A DNA stretch of 64,000 nt, from positions 155,890-219,889 of the forward strand of contig NZ_BBZF01000019.1 of NCBI RefSeq assembly GCF_020884795.1, given 5' to 3'. This stretch comes from Micromonospora okii. GTDB lineage: Bacteria > Actinomycetota > Actinomycetes > Mycobacteriales > Micromonosporaceae. A program made the position numbers and the translations under genes. The notes beneath the pieces were generated by a model. That model was not told the DNA's origin. It was given only the letters and a program-made list of their open reading frames with translations, and did not search any database. Positions 1-8,132 of this stretch are shown here, in pieces. The number at the start of each line of letters is the position of its first letter. Within the stretch, counting starts at the first letter, position 1.

Positions 1-199
1 GCGACCGGGGCGTGACGGGGCTGAGGGATGGTCTCAACCGGTTGGGTCTGGGTCACGGCCCCTCCTCGGTGCGTGGTGCGGATGATCAGCGGCCCGTAGG
101 CTACTGGAAATTATCCGGCGAAGAAATTAGTCTGCCGTAAGTTTTCCCGCTAGGCGAGCCCTGGGCGGGGCTTCGAGCGGCTGGGATGGGGAGGTCGGC

Positions 200-1261
200 G
201 TGACGTCACCGGTGGGTCTGCACCGCGTTGTCGAACCGGCGGGGGTGCTGCCGCAGGCGGCGTGGCGGCTGGACGCGAGCCCGGTGATCGCGCCGAACGA
301 GGTGCGGATCCGGGTGGAGCGGTTGAACCTGGACGCGGCGAGCTTCCGGCAGTTGTCGGAGAAGCACGGCGGGGACGGGGAGAAGGTCCGCGCCGAGGTC
401 CTGGAGATCGTGGCCGCGCGGGGCAAGATGCAGAACCCGGTGACCGGGTCGGGCGGGATGCTGATCGGCACCGTCGAGGAGGCGGGGCGGCGGTCCCCGC
501 TGGGGCTGCGGGTGGGTGACCGGGTGGCGACGCTGGTGTCGCTGACGCTGACCCCGCTGACGATCACCGACGGGCTGGCCCGGTGGGACGGGCGCAGCGA
601 GCAGGTGCCCTGTGACGGGTACGCGATCCTGTTCGCCCGGTCGATCGCGGCGGTGCTGCCGGCGGACCTGCACCCGGAGTTGTCGCTGGCGGTGCTGGAC
701 GTGTGCGGGGCGCCGGCGTTGACGGCGCGGGTGGTCGGTGATCTGGTGCGTCGGCGGCGGGAGGCCGGTGAGGCGTCGCCGGTGACGGTGGCCGTGATCG
801 GTGGGGCGGGTAAGAGCGGGTCGTTGTCGTTGGCGGCGGCGCGGCGGGCGGGAGCGGGTCGTACGGTCGGGGTGGTGCCGGTGGCGGCGGAGCGGGACGC
901 GCTGGTGGGGGCGGGCCTGGCCTCGTCGGTGGCGTTGGCGGATGCGCGGGATCCGGTGGGGTTGTCGACGGCGGTGACGACGGCGCTGGGGGTGCCGGCG
1001 GACGTGACGGTGGTGTGCGTGGACGTGCCGGGTTGTGAGCACGGGGCGGTGCTGTCGACGGCGGACGGCGGGACGGTGGTCTTCTTCTCGATGGCGACGA
1101 GTTTCGCGGCGGCGGCGCTGGGCGCGGAGGGGTTGGCGGCGGACGTGACGATGCTGGTGGGTAACGGGTACGTGCCGGGTCACGCGGAGCTGGCGTTGGA
1201 GTTGTTGCGGTCCGAGCCGGGGGTGCGTGCGCTGTTCGAGGCGCGGTTGGCGGCAGACTGA
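200..1261 (+). CDS. kdd: L-erythro-3,5-diaminohexanoate dehydrogenase
   Basis: The 353-aa protein is predicted to oxidise L-erythro-3,5-diaminohexanoate to 3-keto-5-aminohexanoate with NAD(P)+, the step after lysine 5,6-aminomutase in lysine fermentation. A Rossmann dinucleotide loop GGAGKSG lies near residue 200 in a medium-chain-dehydrogenase-like fold. Start is the GTG at 200, preceded by a GGGGAGG ribosome site at 188-194. It is the first gene of the operon in this window, 5 nt before the amidohydrolase. The kamDE and kal neighbours support the assignment more than any single residue. The keto-acid cleavage enzyme (kce) and kamA are not seen here and could lie upstream of base 1. Confidence 0.85.
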   Translation: MTSPVGLHRVVEPAGVLPQAAWRLDASPVIAPNEVRIRVERLNLDAASFRQLSEKHGGDGEKVRAEVLEIVAARGKMQNPVTGSGGMLIGTVEEAGRRSPLGLRVGDRVATLVSLTLTPLTITDGLARWDGRSEQVPCDGYAILFARSIAAVLPADLHPELSLAVLDVCGAPALTARVVGDLVRRRREAGEASPVTVAVIGGAGKSGSLSLAAARRAGAGRTVGVVPVAAERDALVGAGLASSVALADARDPVGLSTAVTTALGVPADVTVVCVDVPGCEHGAVLSTADGGTVVFFSMATSFAAAALGAEGLAADVTMLVGNGYVPGHAELALELLRSEPGVRALFEARLAAD

Positions 1262-1266
1262 GTGTC

Positions 1267-2841
1267 ATGACGACTCCCTCGACGTTGTATCGCGGCGGCG
1301 TGCTGCACTGTCCGGCTGATCCGAGTGCGTCGGCGTTGCTGGTGCGTGACGGTCGGATCGCCTGGTTGGGTGCGGCGGCGGACGCGCCGCGCGCCGACCG
1401 GGTGGTGGAGCTGGGCGGCGCGTTGGTGACGCCGGCGTTCGTGGACGCGCACGTGCACGCGACGGACACCGGGTTGGCCCTGTCGGGTCTGGATCTGTCG
1501 GCGGTGCGGTCGGCGGGTGGGTTGTTGGAGGCGGTGGCGGGGTTCGCGGCGGGGTTGCCGGCGGATGCGGTGGTGTTGGGGCACGGCTGGGACGAGTCGT
1601 GCTGGTCGGAGCCGGTGCTGCCGGGGGCGGCGGAGTTGGGTCGGGCGGCGGGTGGGCGGCGGGTGTACCTGTCGCAGGCGTCGATTCATTCGGCGTTGGT
1701 GTCGTCGGCGATGGTGGCGGCGTGTCCGGAGGCGGCGAGGGCGGCGGGGTTCGACGCGTCGGGGTGGTTGCGGCGGGACGCGCACCATGTGGTGCGGGCG
1801 GCGGCGTTGGGGTCGGTGACGCGGGGGCAGCGGGTGGCGGCGCAGCGGGTGGCGTTGGCGCACGCGGCGTCGTTGGGGATCGCGGCGGTGCACGAGTGTG
1901 GTGGGCCGGAGATCTCGGACGAGGAGGACTTCACGGGGCTGTTAAGCATTTCGGGTGCCGGGTTGCCGGAGGTGTACGGGTACTGGGGTGAGCTGTTGGG
2001 CGCCGCGAAGGCCCGGGAGTTGGGTGCGGTGGGTGCGGGCGGTGACCTGTTCGCGGACGGGGCGTTGGGGTCGCGGACGGCGCACGTGTCGGAGGCGTAC
2101 CTGGATGGGGAGCCGGGGGCGTGTGGGCACGGGTACGTGAGCGCGGAGCAGGTGCGTGACCACCTTCTGGACTGTGTGGCGCACGGGGTGCAGGGGGGTT
2201 TCCACGCGATCGGTGACGCGGCGATCGGCACGGTGCTGGCGGGGTTCGCGGCGGCGGCGCGGAAGGTGGGCGTGGAGCGGTTGCGGGCGGGGCGGCACCG
2301 GGTCGAGCACGCGGAGATCATGGGCAAGCGGTTGATCGCCGGGTTCGTGGAGTACGGCATCGTGGCGTCGGTGCAGCCCGCGTTCGACCGGTTGTGGGGT
2401 GGCGCGGGCCGGATGTACGAGTCGCGGCTGGGTCTGTCCCGGTCGTTGGAGTCGAACCCGATGGGCGCCATGCACGGGGTGGGGGTGGCGTTGGCGTTCG
2501 GGTCGGATTCGCCGGTGACGCCGCTGGACCCGTGGGGGTCGGTGCGGGCGGCGGCGTCGCATCACAACCCGGTGCAGCGGATGAGCGTGCGGGCGGCGTT
2601 CGCGGCGCACACCCGGGGCGGGTGGCGGGCCGTGCACCTGGACAACGAGGGCGTGCTGGCTCTGGGCGCGCCGGCGACGTTCGCGGTGTGGGACACCCCG
2701 GCCGGGGTGGAGCGGGGTCTGCCGGTGTTGCAGGCCGAGGACCCGGAGGCGCGCGGCGCGGAGGACCCGACGCCGCTGCCGGTGTGCCGGGCCACGGTGT
2801 TGCGCGGTGACGTGATCTATCAGGAGGGCACTTCCACGTGA
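1267..2841 (+). CDS. amidohydrolase family protein (YtcJ-like)
   Basis: The 524-aa protein is a metal-dependent amidohydrolase of the YtcJ/amidohydrolase-3 type. Visible signatures are the metal-binding FVDAHVHAT at about residues 57-65, HAIGDAAIG near 315, HRVEHAEIM near 345 and FGSDSPV near 413, the usual His/Asp ligand series of the TIM-barrel family. The substrate is unknown. Its position between kdd and kamD, with 5-nt and coupled junctions, suggests a lactam or amide related to lysine catabolism, but that is inference. Its stop TGA at 2839-2841 overlaps the GTG of a 26-codon ORF that bridges to kamD. Confidence 0.85.
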   Translation: MTTPSTLYRGGVLHCPADPSASALLVRDGRIAWLGAAADAPRADRVVELGGALVTPAFVDAHVHATDTGLALSGLDLSAVRSAGGLLEAVAGFAAGLPADAVVLGHGWDESCWSEPVLPGAAELGRAAGGRRVYLSQASIHSALVSSAMVAACPEAARAAGFDASGWLRRDAHHVVRAAALGSVTRGQRVAAQRVALAHAASLGIAAVHECGGPEISDEEDFTGLLSISGAGLPEVYGYWGELLGAAKARELGAVGAGGDLFADGALGSRTAHVSEAYLDGEPGACGHGYVSAEQVRDHLLDCVAHGVQGGFHAIGDAAIGTVLAGFAAAARKVGVERLRAGRHRVEHAEIMGKRLIAGFVEYGIVASVQPAFDRLWGGAGRMYESRLGLSRSLESNPMGAMHGVGVALAFGSDSPVTPLDPWGSVRAAASHHNPVQRMSVRAAFAAHTRGGWRAVHLDNEGVLALGAPATFAVWDTPAGVERGLPVLQAEDPEARGAEDPTPLPVCRATVLRGDVIYQEGTST

Positions 2842-2918
2842 GTGAGCTTGCGAGCGGACCATCGGCACGGCACGGGCGCCGGTACGGCGTCGCCGAGCGC
2901 GGCGGGGTGACGGCGTGA
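2838..2918 (+). CDS. 26-aa bridging ORF at the amidohydrolase/kamD junction
   Basis: This tiny ORF starts at a GTG overlapping the amidohydrolase stop (GTGA at 2838-2841) and stops at a TGA overlapping the kamD GTG (GTGA at 2915-2918). The peptide begins MSELASG and resembles the repeat-encoded MSERTERSEG peptide at the kamD/kamE junction. It probably serves translational coupling rather than encoding a functional peptide. The double overlap is seen directly; the role is inference. Confidence 0.35.
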   Translation: MSELASGPSARHGRRYGVAERGGVTA

Positions 2919-4474
2919 CGGGCAAGCTTGGGCTGGATCCGGCTTTGGTGGCGCGGGCGCGGGAGTTGGCGCGCCGGGCCGGGCAGCCGGTGGTGGAGCT
3001 GGCGCGCAGCCACACCACGGTGTCGGTGGAGCGGGCGGTGCTGCGGCTGGCCGGGGTGAGCGGCGCCGATCCGGACGGCATCCCGTGGGTGAACCGGCTG
3101 GTGGACGCGGTGGTCGCCGACGTGGGTCTGGGGCACGGGGTGGCGCTGCCGGTGTTCGACGCTTGCGCGCGGGAGCAGATCGGTGACGTGACGCTGCTGG
3201 CGCAGAAGGCCGCCGCCGGGTCGGTGCGGTTCACGCAGCCCACCGGCAGGGCCGCCACCGCGGCCCGGCGGGCGGCCCGGAAGGCGGTCGCCGTGGGCGT
3301 GCGGCGGATCGACCGGCGGCGGGCGGAGCGGGACCGGCTGGTGCGGCGGTTCGGGGATCCGAGGCAGCGGCCGTGGATCTACCTGATCGTGGCGACGGGG
3401 GACATCTACGAGGACATTCCGCAGGCGCAGGCGGCGGCGCGGGCGGGCGCGGACGTGATCGCGGTGATCCGGTCGACGGGGCAGTCGTTGTTGGACTACG
3501 TGCCGGAGGGGGCGACGCGGGAGGGGTTCGCGGGGACGTACGCGACGCAGGAGAACTTCCGGTTGATGCGGGCGGCGTTGGACGAGTCGTCGCGGGAGTT
3601 GGGCCGGTACGTGCGGCTGACGAACTACGCGTCGGGGTTGTGCATGCCGGAGATGGCGGCGCTCGCGGGCCTGGAGCGGCTGGACATGATGCTCAACGAC
3701 TCGATGTACGGGATCCTGTTCCGCGACATCAACCCGATCCGGACGTTCGTGGATCAGCGGTTCTCGCGGCAGGTGCACGCGCGGGCGGGGATCATCATCA
3801 ACACCGGTGAGGACAACTACCTGACCACGGCGGATGCGGTGGACGAGGCGCACACGGTGACGGTGTCGCAGTTGCTCAACGAGTACTTCGCGCACGAGGC
3901 GGGGTTGGCGGACTGGCAGTTGGGGTTGGGTCACGCGTTCGAGATCAACCCGGAGGTGCCGGAGTCGTTGCGGTTGGAGTTGGCGCACGCGTTGTTGGCG
4001 CGGGAGTTGTTCCCGGAGGCGCCGTTGAAGTGGATGCCGCCGACGAAGCACATGACCGGTGACGTGTTCCGGGGCAACCTGCTGGACGGGTTCTTCAACC
4101 TGGTGGGGGCCATGACGGGGCAGGGGATTCTGCTGGTGGGGATGATGACGGAGGCGGTGGTGACGCCGTGGCTGTCGGACCGGGACATCGCGTTGCAGAA
4201 CGTGCGGTACGTGCTGGGTGCGGCGGGGGGGTTGCACGAGGACTTCGTGCCGGCGTCGGGCGGTTTCATCCAGCAGCGGGCGCACCGGGTGCTGGGGGAG
4301 GCGGTGGACCTGCTGGACCGGATCGGGGATCAGTCGCTGTTGACGGCGATCGCCGAGGGCACGTTCGGGATCATGAAGCGGCCGGCGGATCGGGGCAAGG
4401 GCCTGGACGGGGTGGCGCGGCACGAGGCGGGCTACTACAACCCGGCCACGGAGATCCTGGAGCAGCCGTCATGA
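2915..4474 (+). CDS. kamD: lysine 5,6-aminomutase, alpha subunit
   Basis: The 519-aa protein matches the full length of the alpha subunit of lysine 5,6-aminomutase, which with KamE migrates the terminal amino group of beta-lysine (or D-lysine) to C5 using adenosylcobalamin and PLP. The body contains the family-typical WIYLIVATGDIYEDIPQ, STGQSLLDYVPEG and LTNYASGLCMPEM stretches that form the TIM barrel carrying substrate and PLP contacts. It starts at a GTG overlapping the preceding 26-codon ORF, and its stop TGA (4472-4474) overlaps the first ATG of the kamE junction repeat. Function is assigned from sequence and from the neighbouring beta subunit. Confidence 0.93.
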   Translation: MTGKLGLDPALVARARELARRAGQPVVELARSHTTVSVERAVLRLAGVSGADPDGIPWVNRLVDAVVADVGLGHGVALPVFDACAREQIGDVTLLAQKAAAGSVRFTQPTGRAATAARRAARKAVAVGVRRIDRRRAERDRLVRRFGDPRQRPWIYLIVATGDIYEDIPQAQAAARAGADVIAVIRSTGQSLLDYVPEGATREGFAGTYATQENFRLMRAALDESSRELGRYVRLTNYASGLCMPEMAALAGLERLDMMLNDSMYGILFRDINPIRTFVDQRFSRQVHARAGIIINTGEDNYLTTADAVDEAHTVTVSQLLNEYFAHEAGLADWQLGLGHAFEINPEVPESLRLELAHALLARELFPEAPLKWMPPTKHMTGDVFRGNLLDGFFNLVGAMTGQGILLVGMMTEAVVTPWLSDRDIALQNVRYVLGAAGGLHEDFVPASGGFIQQRAHRVLGEAVDLLDRIGDQSLLTAIAEGTFGIMKRPADRGKGLDGVARHEAGYYNPATEILEQPS

Positions 4475-4584
4475 GCGAACGCACCGAGCGAAGCGAGGGC
4501 CATGAGGGCATGCCCAGCCAGCACGGCATGAGCGAACGCACCGAGCGGAGCGAGGGCCGTGAAGGCATGCCCGGCCAGCACGGC
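4471..4584 (+). repeat. in-frame tandem 57-bp repeat at the kamD/kamE junction
   Basis: Two direct copies of a 57-bp unit occupy 4471-4527 and 4528-4584 and differ at only a few positions. Each begins with an ATG and the next ATG (4585) starts the conserved KamE sequence. Because 57 is a multiple of three the units stay in frame and would encode two copies of a 19-residue peptide beginning MSERTERSEG. The first ATG overlaps the kamD stop. The repeat therefore gives three alternative kamE starts (4471, 4528, 4585). Confidence 0.9.
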
Positions 4585-5337
4585 ATGAGTGAGAAGAAGA
4601 TCGTGCGGCCGTACGGGGACACCACGGGTGACGGCATGGTGCAGGTGTCGTTCACGTTGCCGGTGCCGCACGACAAGCGGGCCGAGGGCGCGGCGGTGCA
4701 GTTGGCGAACAGGATGGGCATCGACCCGGCGATGTTGGTGCACGCGAAGCCGGTGGGTGACGAGTTCACGTTCTTCGTGGTGTACGGACGGGTGAACCAT
4801 CTGGTGGACCTGGGCGCGGTGCGGGTGGTGGAGCGGGACTTCCCGCTGTTGTCGGCGAAGGAGGTCAACACCGTCGTCAAGCAGCGGTTGCGGCGCAAGT
4901 TGTCGGTGGTGGGGGCGTGTATCGGCACGGACGCGCACACGGTGGGCATCGACGCGATCCTGAATGTGAAGGGCATCGCGGGGGAGAAGGGCCTGGAGTA
5001 CTACCGGGAGTTGAAGGTGACGAACCTGGGTGCGCAGGTGGGGGTGCCGGAGCTGGTGGAGGCGGCCCGGGTGGAGCGGGCGGACGCGGTGCTGGTGTCG
5101 CAGGTGGTGACGCAGCGCGACGCGCATCTGCACAACACGCGGGAGATGTCGGCGGCGTTCCGTGAGGCGATGCCGGCGGGGCGGCGTCCGTTGCTGATCG
5201 TCGGTGGGCCCCGGTTCGACGAGTCGATGGCCGGTGAGTTGGGTGTGGACCGGATCTTCGGTCGGGGCACGACCCCGGGTGAGGTGGCCAGTTACCTGGT
5301 GCACGCGTTGGTGACGAACAGGAGGGTGAAGGCGTGA
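4585..5337 (+). CDS. kamE: lysine 5,6-aminomutase, beta (B12-binding) subunit
   Basis: With the start at 4585 the protein is 250 aa and begins MSEKKIVRPYG. It carries the base-off cobalamin signature D-x-H-x-x-G (Asp116, His118, Gly121), where the His replaces the lower axial ligand. Lys129 lies 11 residues after that His, the same spacing as His133/Lys144 of the clostridial enzyme, where the lysine holds PLP as a Schiff base. In-frame ATGs at 4471 and 4528 would add a repeat-encoded N-terminal extension of 19 or 38 residues. I prefer 4585 because homology begins there. The stop overlaps the kal start (GTGA). Confidence 0.92.
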   Translation: MSEKKIVRPYGDTTGDGMVQVSFTLPVPHDKRAEGAAVQLANRMGIDPAMLVHAKPVGDEFTFFVVYGRVNHLVDLGAVRVVERDFPLLSAKEVNTVVKQRLRRKLSVVGACIGTDAHTVGIDAILNVKGIAGEKGLEYYRELKVTNLGAQVGVPELVEAARVERADAVLVSQVVTQRDAHLHNTREMSAAFREAMPAGRRPLLIVGGPRFDESMAGELGVDRIFGRGTTPGEVASYLVHALVTNRRVKA

Positions 5338-5726
5338 GTGATTCCCGGGTGGGTCTGACGGTGACCCATCGCCGGTATGTGCCGTACTCGCACGCGCACT
5401 ACGCGGGGAACCTGGTGGACGGGGCGTACGCGTTGGGGTTGTTCGGGGATGTGGCCACGGAGGTGTGCATCCGCACCGACGGCGACGAGGGGTTGTTCGC
5501 GTCGTATTCGGATGTGCAGTTCCGGGCGCCGATGAAGGCCGGTGACGTGTTGGAGGTGGTGGCGACGGTGACCCGGGTGGGCACCCGCAGCCGCACGATC
5601 GACTTCGAGGCGCGGGTGGTGTGCCGGGGTCGGCCGGACCGGTCGGCGTCGGCGGCGGAGGTCCTCGCCGTGCCGGTCGTGGCGGTGACGGCGACCGGCA
5701 CGGTGGTCGTGCCGCCGGTGGCGTGA
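5334..5726 (+). CDS. kal: 3-aminobutyryl-CoA ammonia-lyase
   Basis: The 130-aa protein has the size and HotDog fold features (VRFRAPM-like strand around FRAPMKAGDVLEVVATV) of 3-aminobutyryl-CoA ammonia-lyase, which removes ammonia from L-3-aminobutyryl-CoA to give crotonyl-CoA, a late step of lysine fermentation. It starts at a GTG overlapping the kamE stop, and its own stop overlaps the next GTG, so translation is probably coupled across kamD-kamE-kal-reactivase. A generic thioesterase-like HotDog role is the alternative, but the operon context makes Kal much more likely. Confidence 0.87.
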   Translation: MSDSRVGLTVTHRRYVPYSHAHYAGNLVDGAYALGLFGDVATEVCIRTDGDEGLFASYSDVQFRAPMKAGDVLEVVATVTRVGTRSRTIDFEARVVCRGRPDRSASAAEVLAVPVVAVTATGTVVVPPVA

Positions 5727-7057
5727 GCGTCGCCGTCTGCGTCGACGTCGGGTCGACGTACACGAAGGCGGCGGTGGTGGATCTGGAGGCGGGTCGGCTG
5801 GTGGGTGCCGGGTCGGCGCCGACGACGGTGGGTTCGGATGTGCTGCGGGGCCTGGACGCGGCGGTGGCGGCGGCGACGGCCGGGCTGGGTGTGCGGGGCG
5901 CGCCGTGGTACGTCTGTTCGTCGGCGGGTGGTGGGCTGCGCCTGGCGGTGGTGGGCTACGAGCCGCTGGTGACGGCGCAGGCGGGTCGGCGGGTGGGTTT
6001 GTCGGCGGGGGCGAACGTGGTGCACGTGGCGGCCGGCCGGTTGGGCGGGGCGCAGGTGGCGGCGTTGCGGGCGGCCCGCCCGGACGTGGTGTTGCTGGTG
6101 GGTGGCACCGACGGCGGTGACGGCGAGACGGTGACGCACAACGCGACGCGGTTGGCGCGGGCGCGGTGGCGGGTGCCGGTGGTGTTGGCGGGCAACGTGG
6201 ACGTCCGCGACGAGTTGGGTGCGTTGCTGGCCGGGGCGGGGGTGCCGGTGACGGTGGCGGAGAACGTGTTGCCGCGCATCGGGGTGTTGGCGCCGGCGTC
6301 GGCGCGGGCGGCGATCCGGGAGGTGTTCCTGCGGCACGTCATCGGCGGTAAGCGGTTGTCGCGGGGGCCGCGGTTCGGCAGGTTGGTGCGGGCGGCGACC
6401 CCGGACGCGGTGCTGGGCGGGGTGGAGGTGCTCGCCGACGCGCTGGGCGGGGACCTGGCGGTGGTGGACGTCGGTGGGGCGACGACGGACGTGTACTCGG
6501 TGTTGACGCCGGACGAGCGGGCCGGCGGGCCGGGGCGGGAGGTCGCGGGGTCGCTGTGGCGGGCCCGCACCGTGGAGGGGGATCTGGGGGTGCGGTGGAG
6601 CGCGCCGGGGGTGTTGCGGGCCGCCGCCGAGGAGCGGCTGCTGGCCCCGGGTGAGGAGGCTAGGCTGGCCGCGGCGGCGGCGGTGCGGGCCGCGGAGCCG
6701 GGTTTCCTGCCTTCCGACGAGGCGGGGCGGGCGGTCGACGCGCGGTTCGCGGCCCTGGCGGCGACGGTGGCGTTGCGGCGGCACGCGCGCGGGGCGGGGA
6801 CCGGGGAGCGGGCGGGCCGGGACCTGCGGGACGTGCGGCTACTGGTGGGTTCGGGCGGGGTGCTGCGTCACGCGGCGGCGGTGGACGCCGCCGGGGTGCT
6901 GGGTGGGGTGTTGGCCGACCACGGTGGTGGGTGGCCGTTGCCGCGCGCGGCGCGGCCGGTGGTCGACGTCGACTACGTGTTGGCGGCCGGTGGGTTGCTG
7001 GCAGGGGAGCATCCGGTGGCGGCGCGGGCGTTGCTGCGGCATCACCTGGATCGCTGA
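5723..7057 (+). CDS. MutL-like reactivating ATPase for the aminomutase
   Basis: The 444-aa protein belongs to the glutamate mutase MutL/OrfZ family of ASKHA-fold ATPases. It begins with the phosphate-1 motif CVDVGSTYTK (residues 6-15) and has a second nucleotide loop VVDVGGATTDVYS near 250. Family members exchange damaged cobalamin on B12-dependent aminomutases. As the last gene of the kam operon, starting at a GTG that overlaps the kal stop (5723-5726), it is most simply the reactivase of KamDE. Partner and activity are inferred from context; the fold is clear. Confidence 0.85.
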   Translation: MSVAVCVDVGSTYTKAAVVDLEAGRLVGAGSAPTTVGSDVLRGLDAAVAAATAGLGVRGAPWYVCSSAGGGLRLAVVGYEPLVTAQAGRRVGLSAGANVVHVAAGRLGGAQVAALRAARPDVVLLVGGTDGGDGETVTHNATRLARARWRVPVVLAGNVDVRDELGALLAGAGVPVTVAENVLPRIGVLAPASARAAIREVFLRHVIGGKRLSRGPRFGRLVRAATPDAVLGGVEVLADALGGDLAVVDVGGATTDVYSVLTPDERAGGPGREVAGSLWRARTVEGDLGVRWSAPGVLRAAAEERLLAPGEEARLAAAAAVRAAEPGFLPSDEAGRAVDARFAALAATVALRRHARGAGTGERAGRDLRDVRLLVGSGGVLRHAAAVDAAGVLGGVLADHGGGWPLPRAARPVVDVDYVLAAGGLLAGEHPVAARALLRHHLDR

Positions 7058-7128
7058 ACGCACCGTCACCGCGTCGAGACGCGCGGACACGACACGCCGT
7101 GGTGTGACACACGACAGGCCGGGGTGGG

Positions 7129-7159
7129 TTGACAGCGGGCGGGGGGCAGCACGTACCGT
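7129..7159 (+). promoter_or_regulatory. candidate promoter for the downstream RNA
   Basis: A TTGACA hexamer at 7129-7134 is followed after 19 bases by TACCGT at 7154-7159. The -35 is a perfect consensus; the spacing is longer than the ideal 17. Transcription would begin near 7166, about 110 bases after the kam operon ends and with no coding gene ahead on this strand before the terminator at 7423. Confidence 0.5.
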
Positions 7160-7162
7160 CTT

Positions 7163-7455
7163 TGAGTCCTACTACGGGAAGCGGCTGTTGTTCGCTTCGT
7201 CCCTTCGTCCGCTGGCCGAGTGACCTTCGGGTCGCGGCGGCCAGGTCCAGCGGGCGGGGGTCGGCGGGGCGGCGCGAACCGGCCGCGGTTACCGGTGTAC
7301 GGGTGGGGTGAAGGGCACGGCCAGTAGACAACGGCCAGGCGGGGGCAGCCAGTCCACGTCGGGTCGGTCCGAAGGTCGGCGTCGTTCATTCTCGCCCCAC
7401 CGGCCGGGAAGGGCCTGGGAGCATCGGGGCGCGGCGTACGCCGCGCCCCGATTTT
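7163..7455 (+). ncRNA. candidate structured noncoding RNA (about 290 nt)
   Basis: This stretch lies between the kam operon and a convergent regulator gene, has a consensus-like promoter in front and a very strong terminator at its end, and contains no convincing reading frame. It can form several local hairpins, for example GACC-TTCG-GGTC (a stable UUCG tetraloop) near 7222-7233, AACCG-GCCG-CGGTT near 7277-7290, and a longer CGCTGG...CCAGCG pairing around it. I looked for the conserved cores of RNase P RNA, tmRNA and the small SRP RNA and did not find them. Its size would suit a 6S/Ms1-like abundant RNA, but nothing in the sequence proves that family. Confidence 0.45.
7423..7455 (+). terminator. 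strong intrinsic terminator
   Basis: Bases 7423-7452 form an uninterrupted 30-base palindrome (14-bp stem, essentially no loop) and are followed by TTTT. It ends the candidate RNA and, being symmetric, could also stop readthrough from the minus-strand regulator gene that ends at 7474. Confidence 0.85.
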
Positions 7456-7473
7456 GTGTTCGCGGCCGGGTGG

Positions 7474-8058
7474 TCAGTCGGTGGTGGTGCGGGCGCGCAC
7501 GTGCATCCGTTCGCCCTGCGGGCCGAACAGGGTGAGCAGTTCGGCGGGGTGCGGGTCGGGGTTGGCCACGGCGTGCGGCAGGCGGGTGTCGAACTCGGCG
7601 ACCTCGCCGGGGGTGAGCAGGAGGTCGTGCTCGGCCAGCAGCAGGCGGACCCGACCGGAGAGCACGTACAGCCACTCGTGGCCCTCGTGGGTCTGCTGCT
7701 GCTGCGGCTGCGCGGGGGTGTGCGGGGGCAGGATCTGCTTGAACGCCTGGAGGCCGCCGGGGCGGCGGGTCAGGGGCAGGAACGTGCTGCCGTGGCGGAC
7801 GATGGGGCGCGGGTGCACGCGGGGGTCGCCGGTGGCGGGCGCGCCGACGAGTTCGTCCAGGGGCACCTGGTGGGCGCGGGCGAGGGGCAGCAGCAGTTCC
7901 AGGGTGGGCCGCCGTCCGCCGGATTCGAGGCGGGACAGGGTGCTCACGGAGATGCCGGTGGTCTGGGCGAGTTGGGCCAGGGTGATGCCGCGTCGGGTGC
8001 GCAGGGCCCGTAGTCGGGGGCCCACGGTGGCCAGGATCGCCGCCTCCTCGTTTGCCAT
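7474..8058 (-). CDS. XRE-cupin transcriptional regulator
   Basis: The 194-aa protein has an XRE-type helix-turn-helix at residues about 12-66 (ITLAQLAQTTGISVSTLSRLE) and a C-terminal cupin barrel (HEGHEWLYVLSG, then PHAVAN). Such regulators usually sense a small molecule or metal in the cupin pocket. It is divergent from the oxidoreductase-methyltransferase fusion gene, with a TTGCC/GGCAA operator-like array overlapping its start, so it probably controls itself and that gene. The ligand is unknown. Confidence 0.88.
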   Translation of the reverse strand: MANEEAAILATVGPRLRALRTRRGITLAQLAQTTGISVSTLSRLESGGRRPTLELLLPLARAHQVPLDELVGAPATGDPRVHPRPIVRHGSTFLPLTRRPGGLQAFKQILPPHTPAQPQQQQTHEGHEWLYVLSGRVRLLLAEHDLLLTPGEVAEFDTRLPHAVANPDPHPAELLTLFGPQGERMHVRARTTTD

Positions 8059-8078
8059 ACCGGCAACGATACTTGCCG
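8052..8078. promoter_or_regulatory. operator-like dyad between divergent genes
   Basis: CGGCAA (8061-8066), six bases, then TTGCCG (8073-8078) form a perfect dyad. A further TTGCC at 8052-8056 makes a second inverted pair with the GGCAA at 8062-8066. The array sits at the start of the XRE-cupin gene and upstream of the fusion gene, the expected place for an autoregulatory operator. Confidence 0.6.
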
Positions 8079-8132
8079 TCCCGCGCCGGGTGGGGGCACC
8101 GTGGGCCCCCGACGACGGGCGAGGGAGACGCG

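Noticed and set aside
1..199. Possible cobalamin riboswitch ahead of the B12-dependent kam operon
   Set aside because: No recognisable B12-box core or the surrounding conserved stems; the stretch is short and I cannot support a riboswitch.
206..1183. Long minus-strand open frame opposite kdd, and similar long antisense frames throughout
   Set aside because: High GC makes antisense frames long; their translations are Arg/Pro/His/Gly-rich low-complexity shadows of the real genes.
7163..7455. RNase P RNA, tmRNA or SRP RNA
   Set aside because: The conserved cores of these RNAs are not visible, so the region is reported only as an unassigned candidate RNA.
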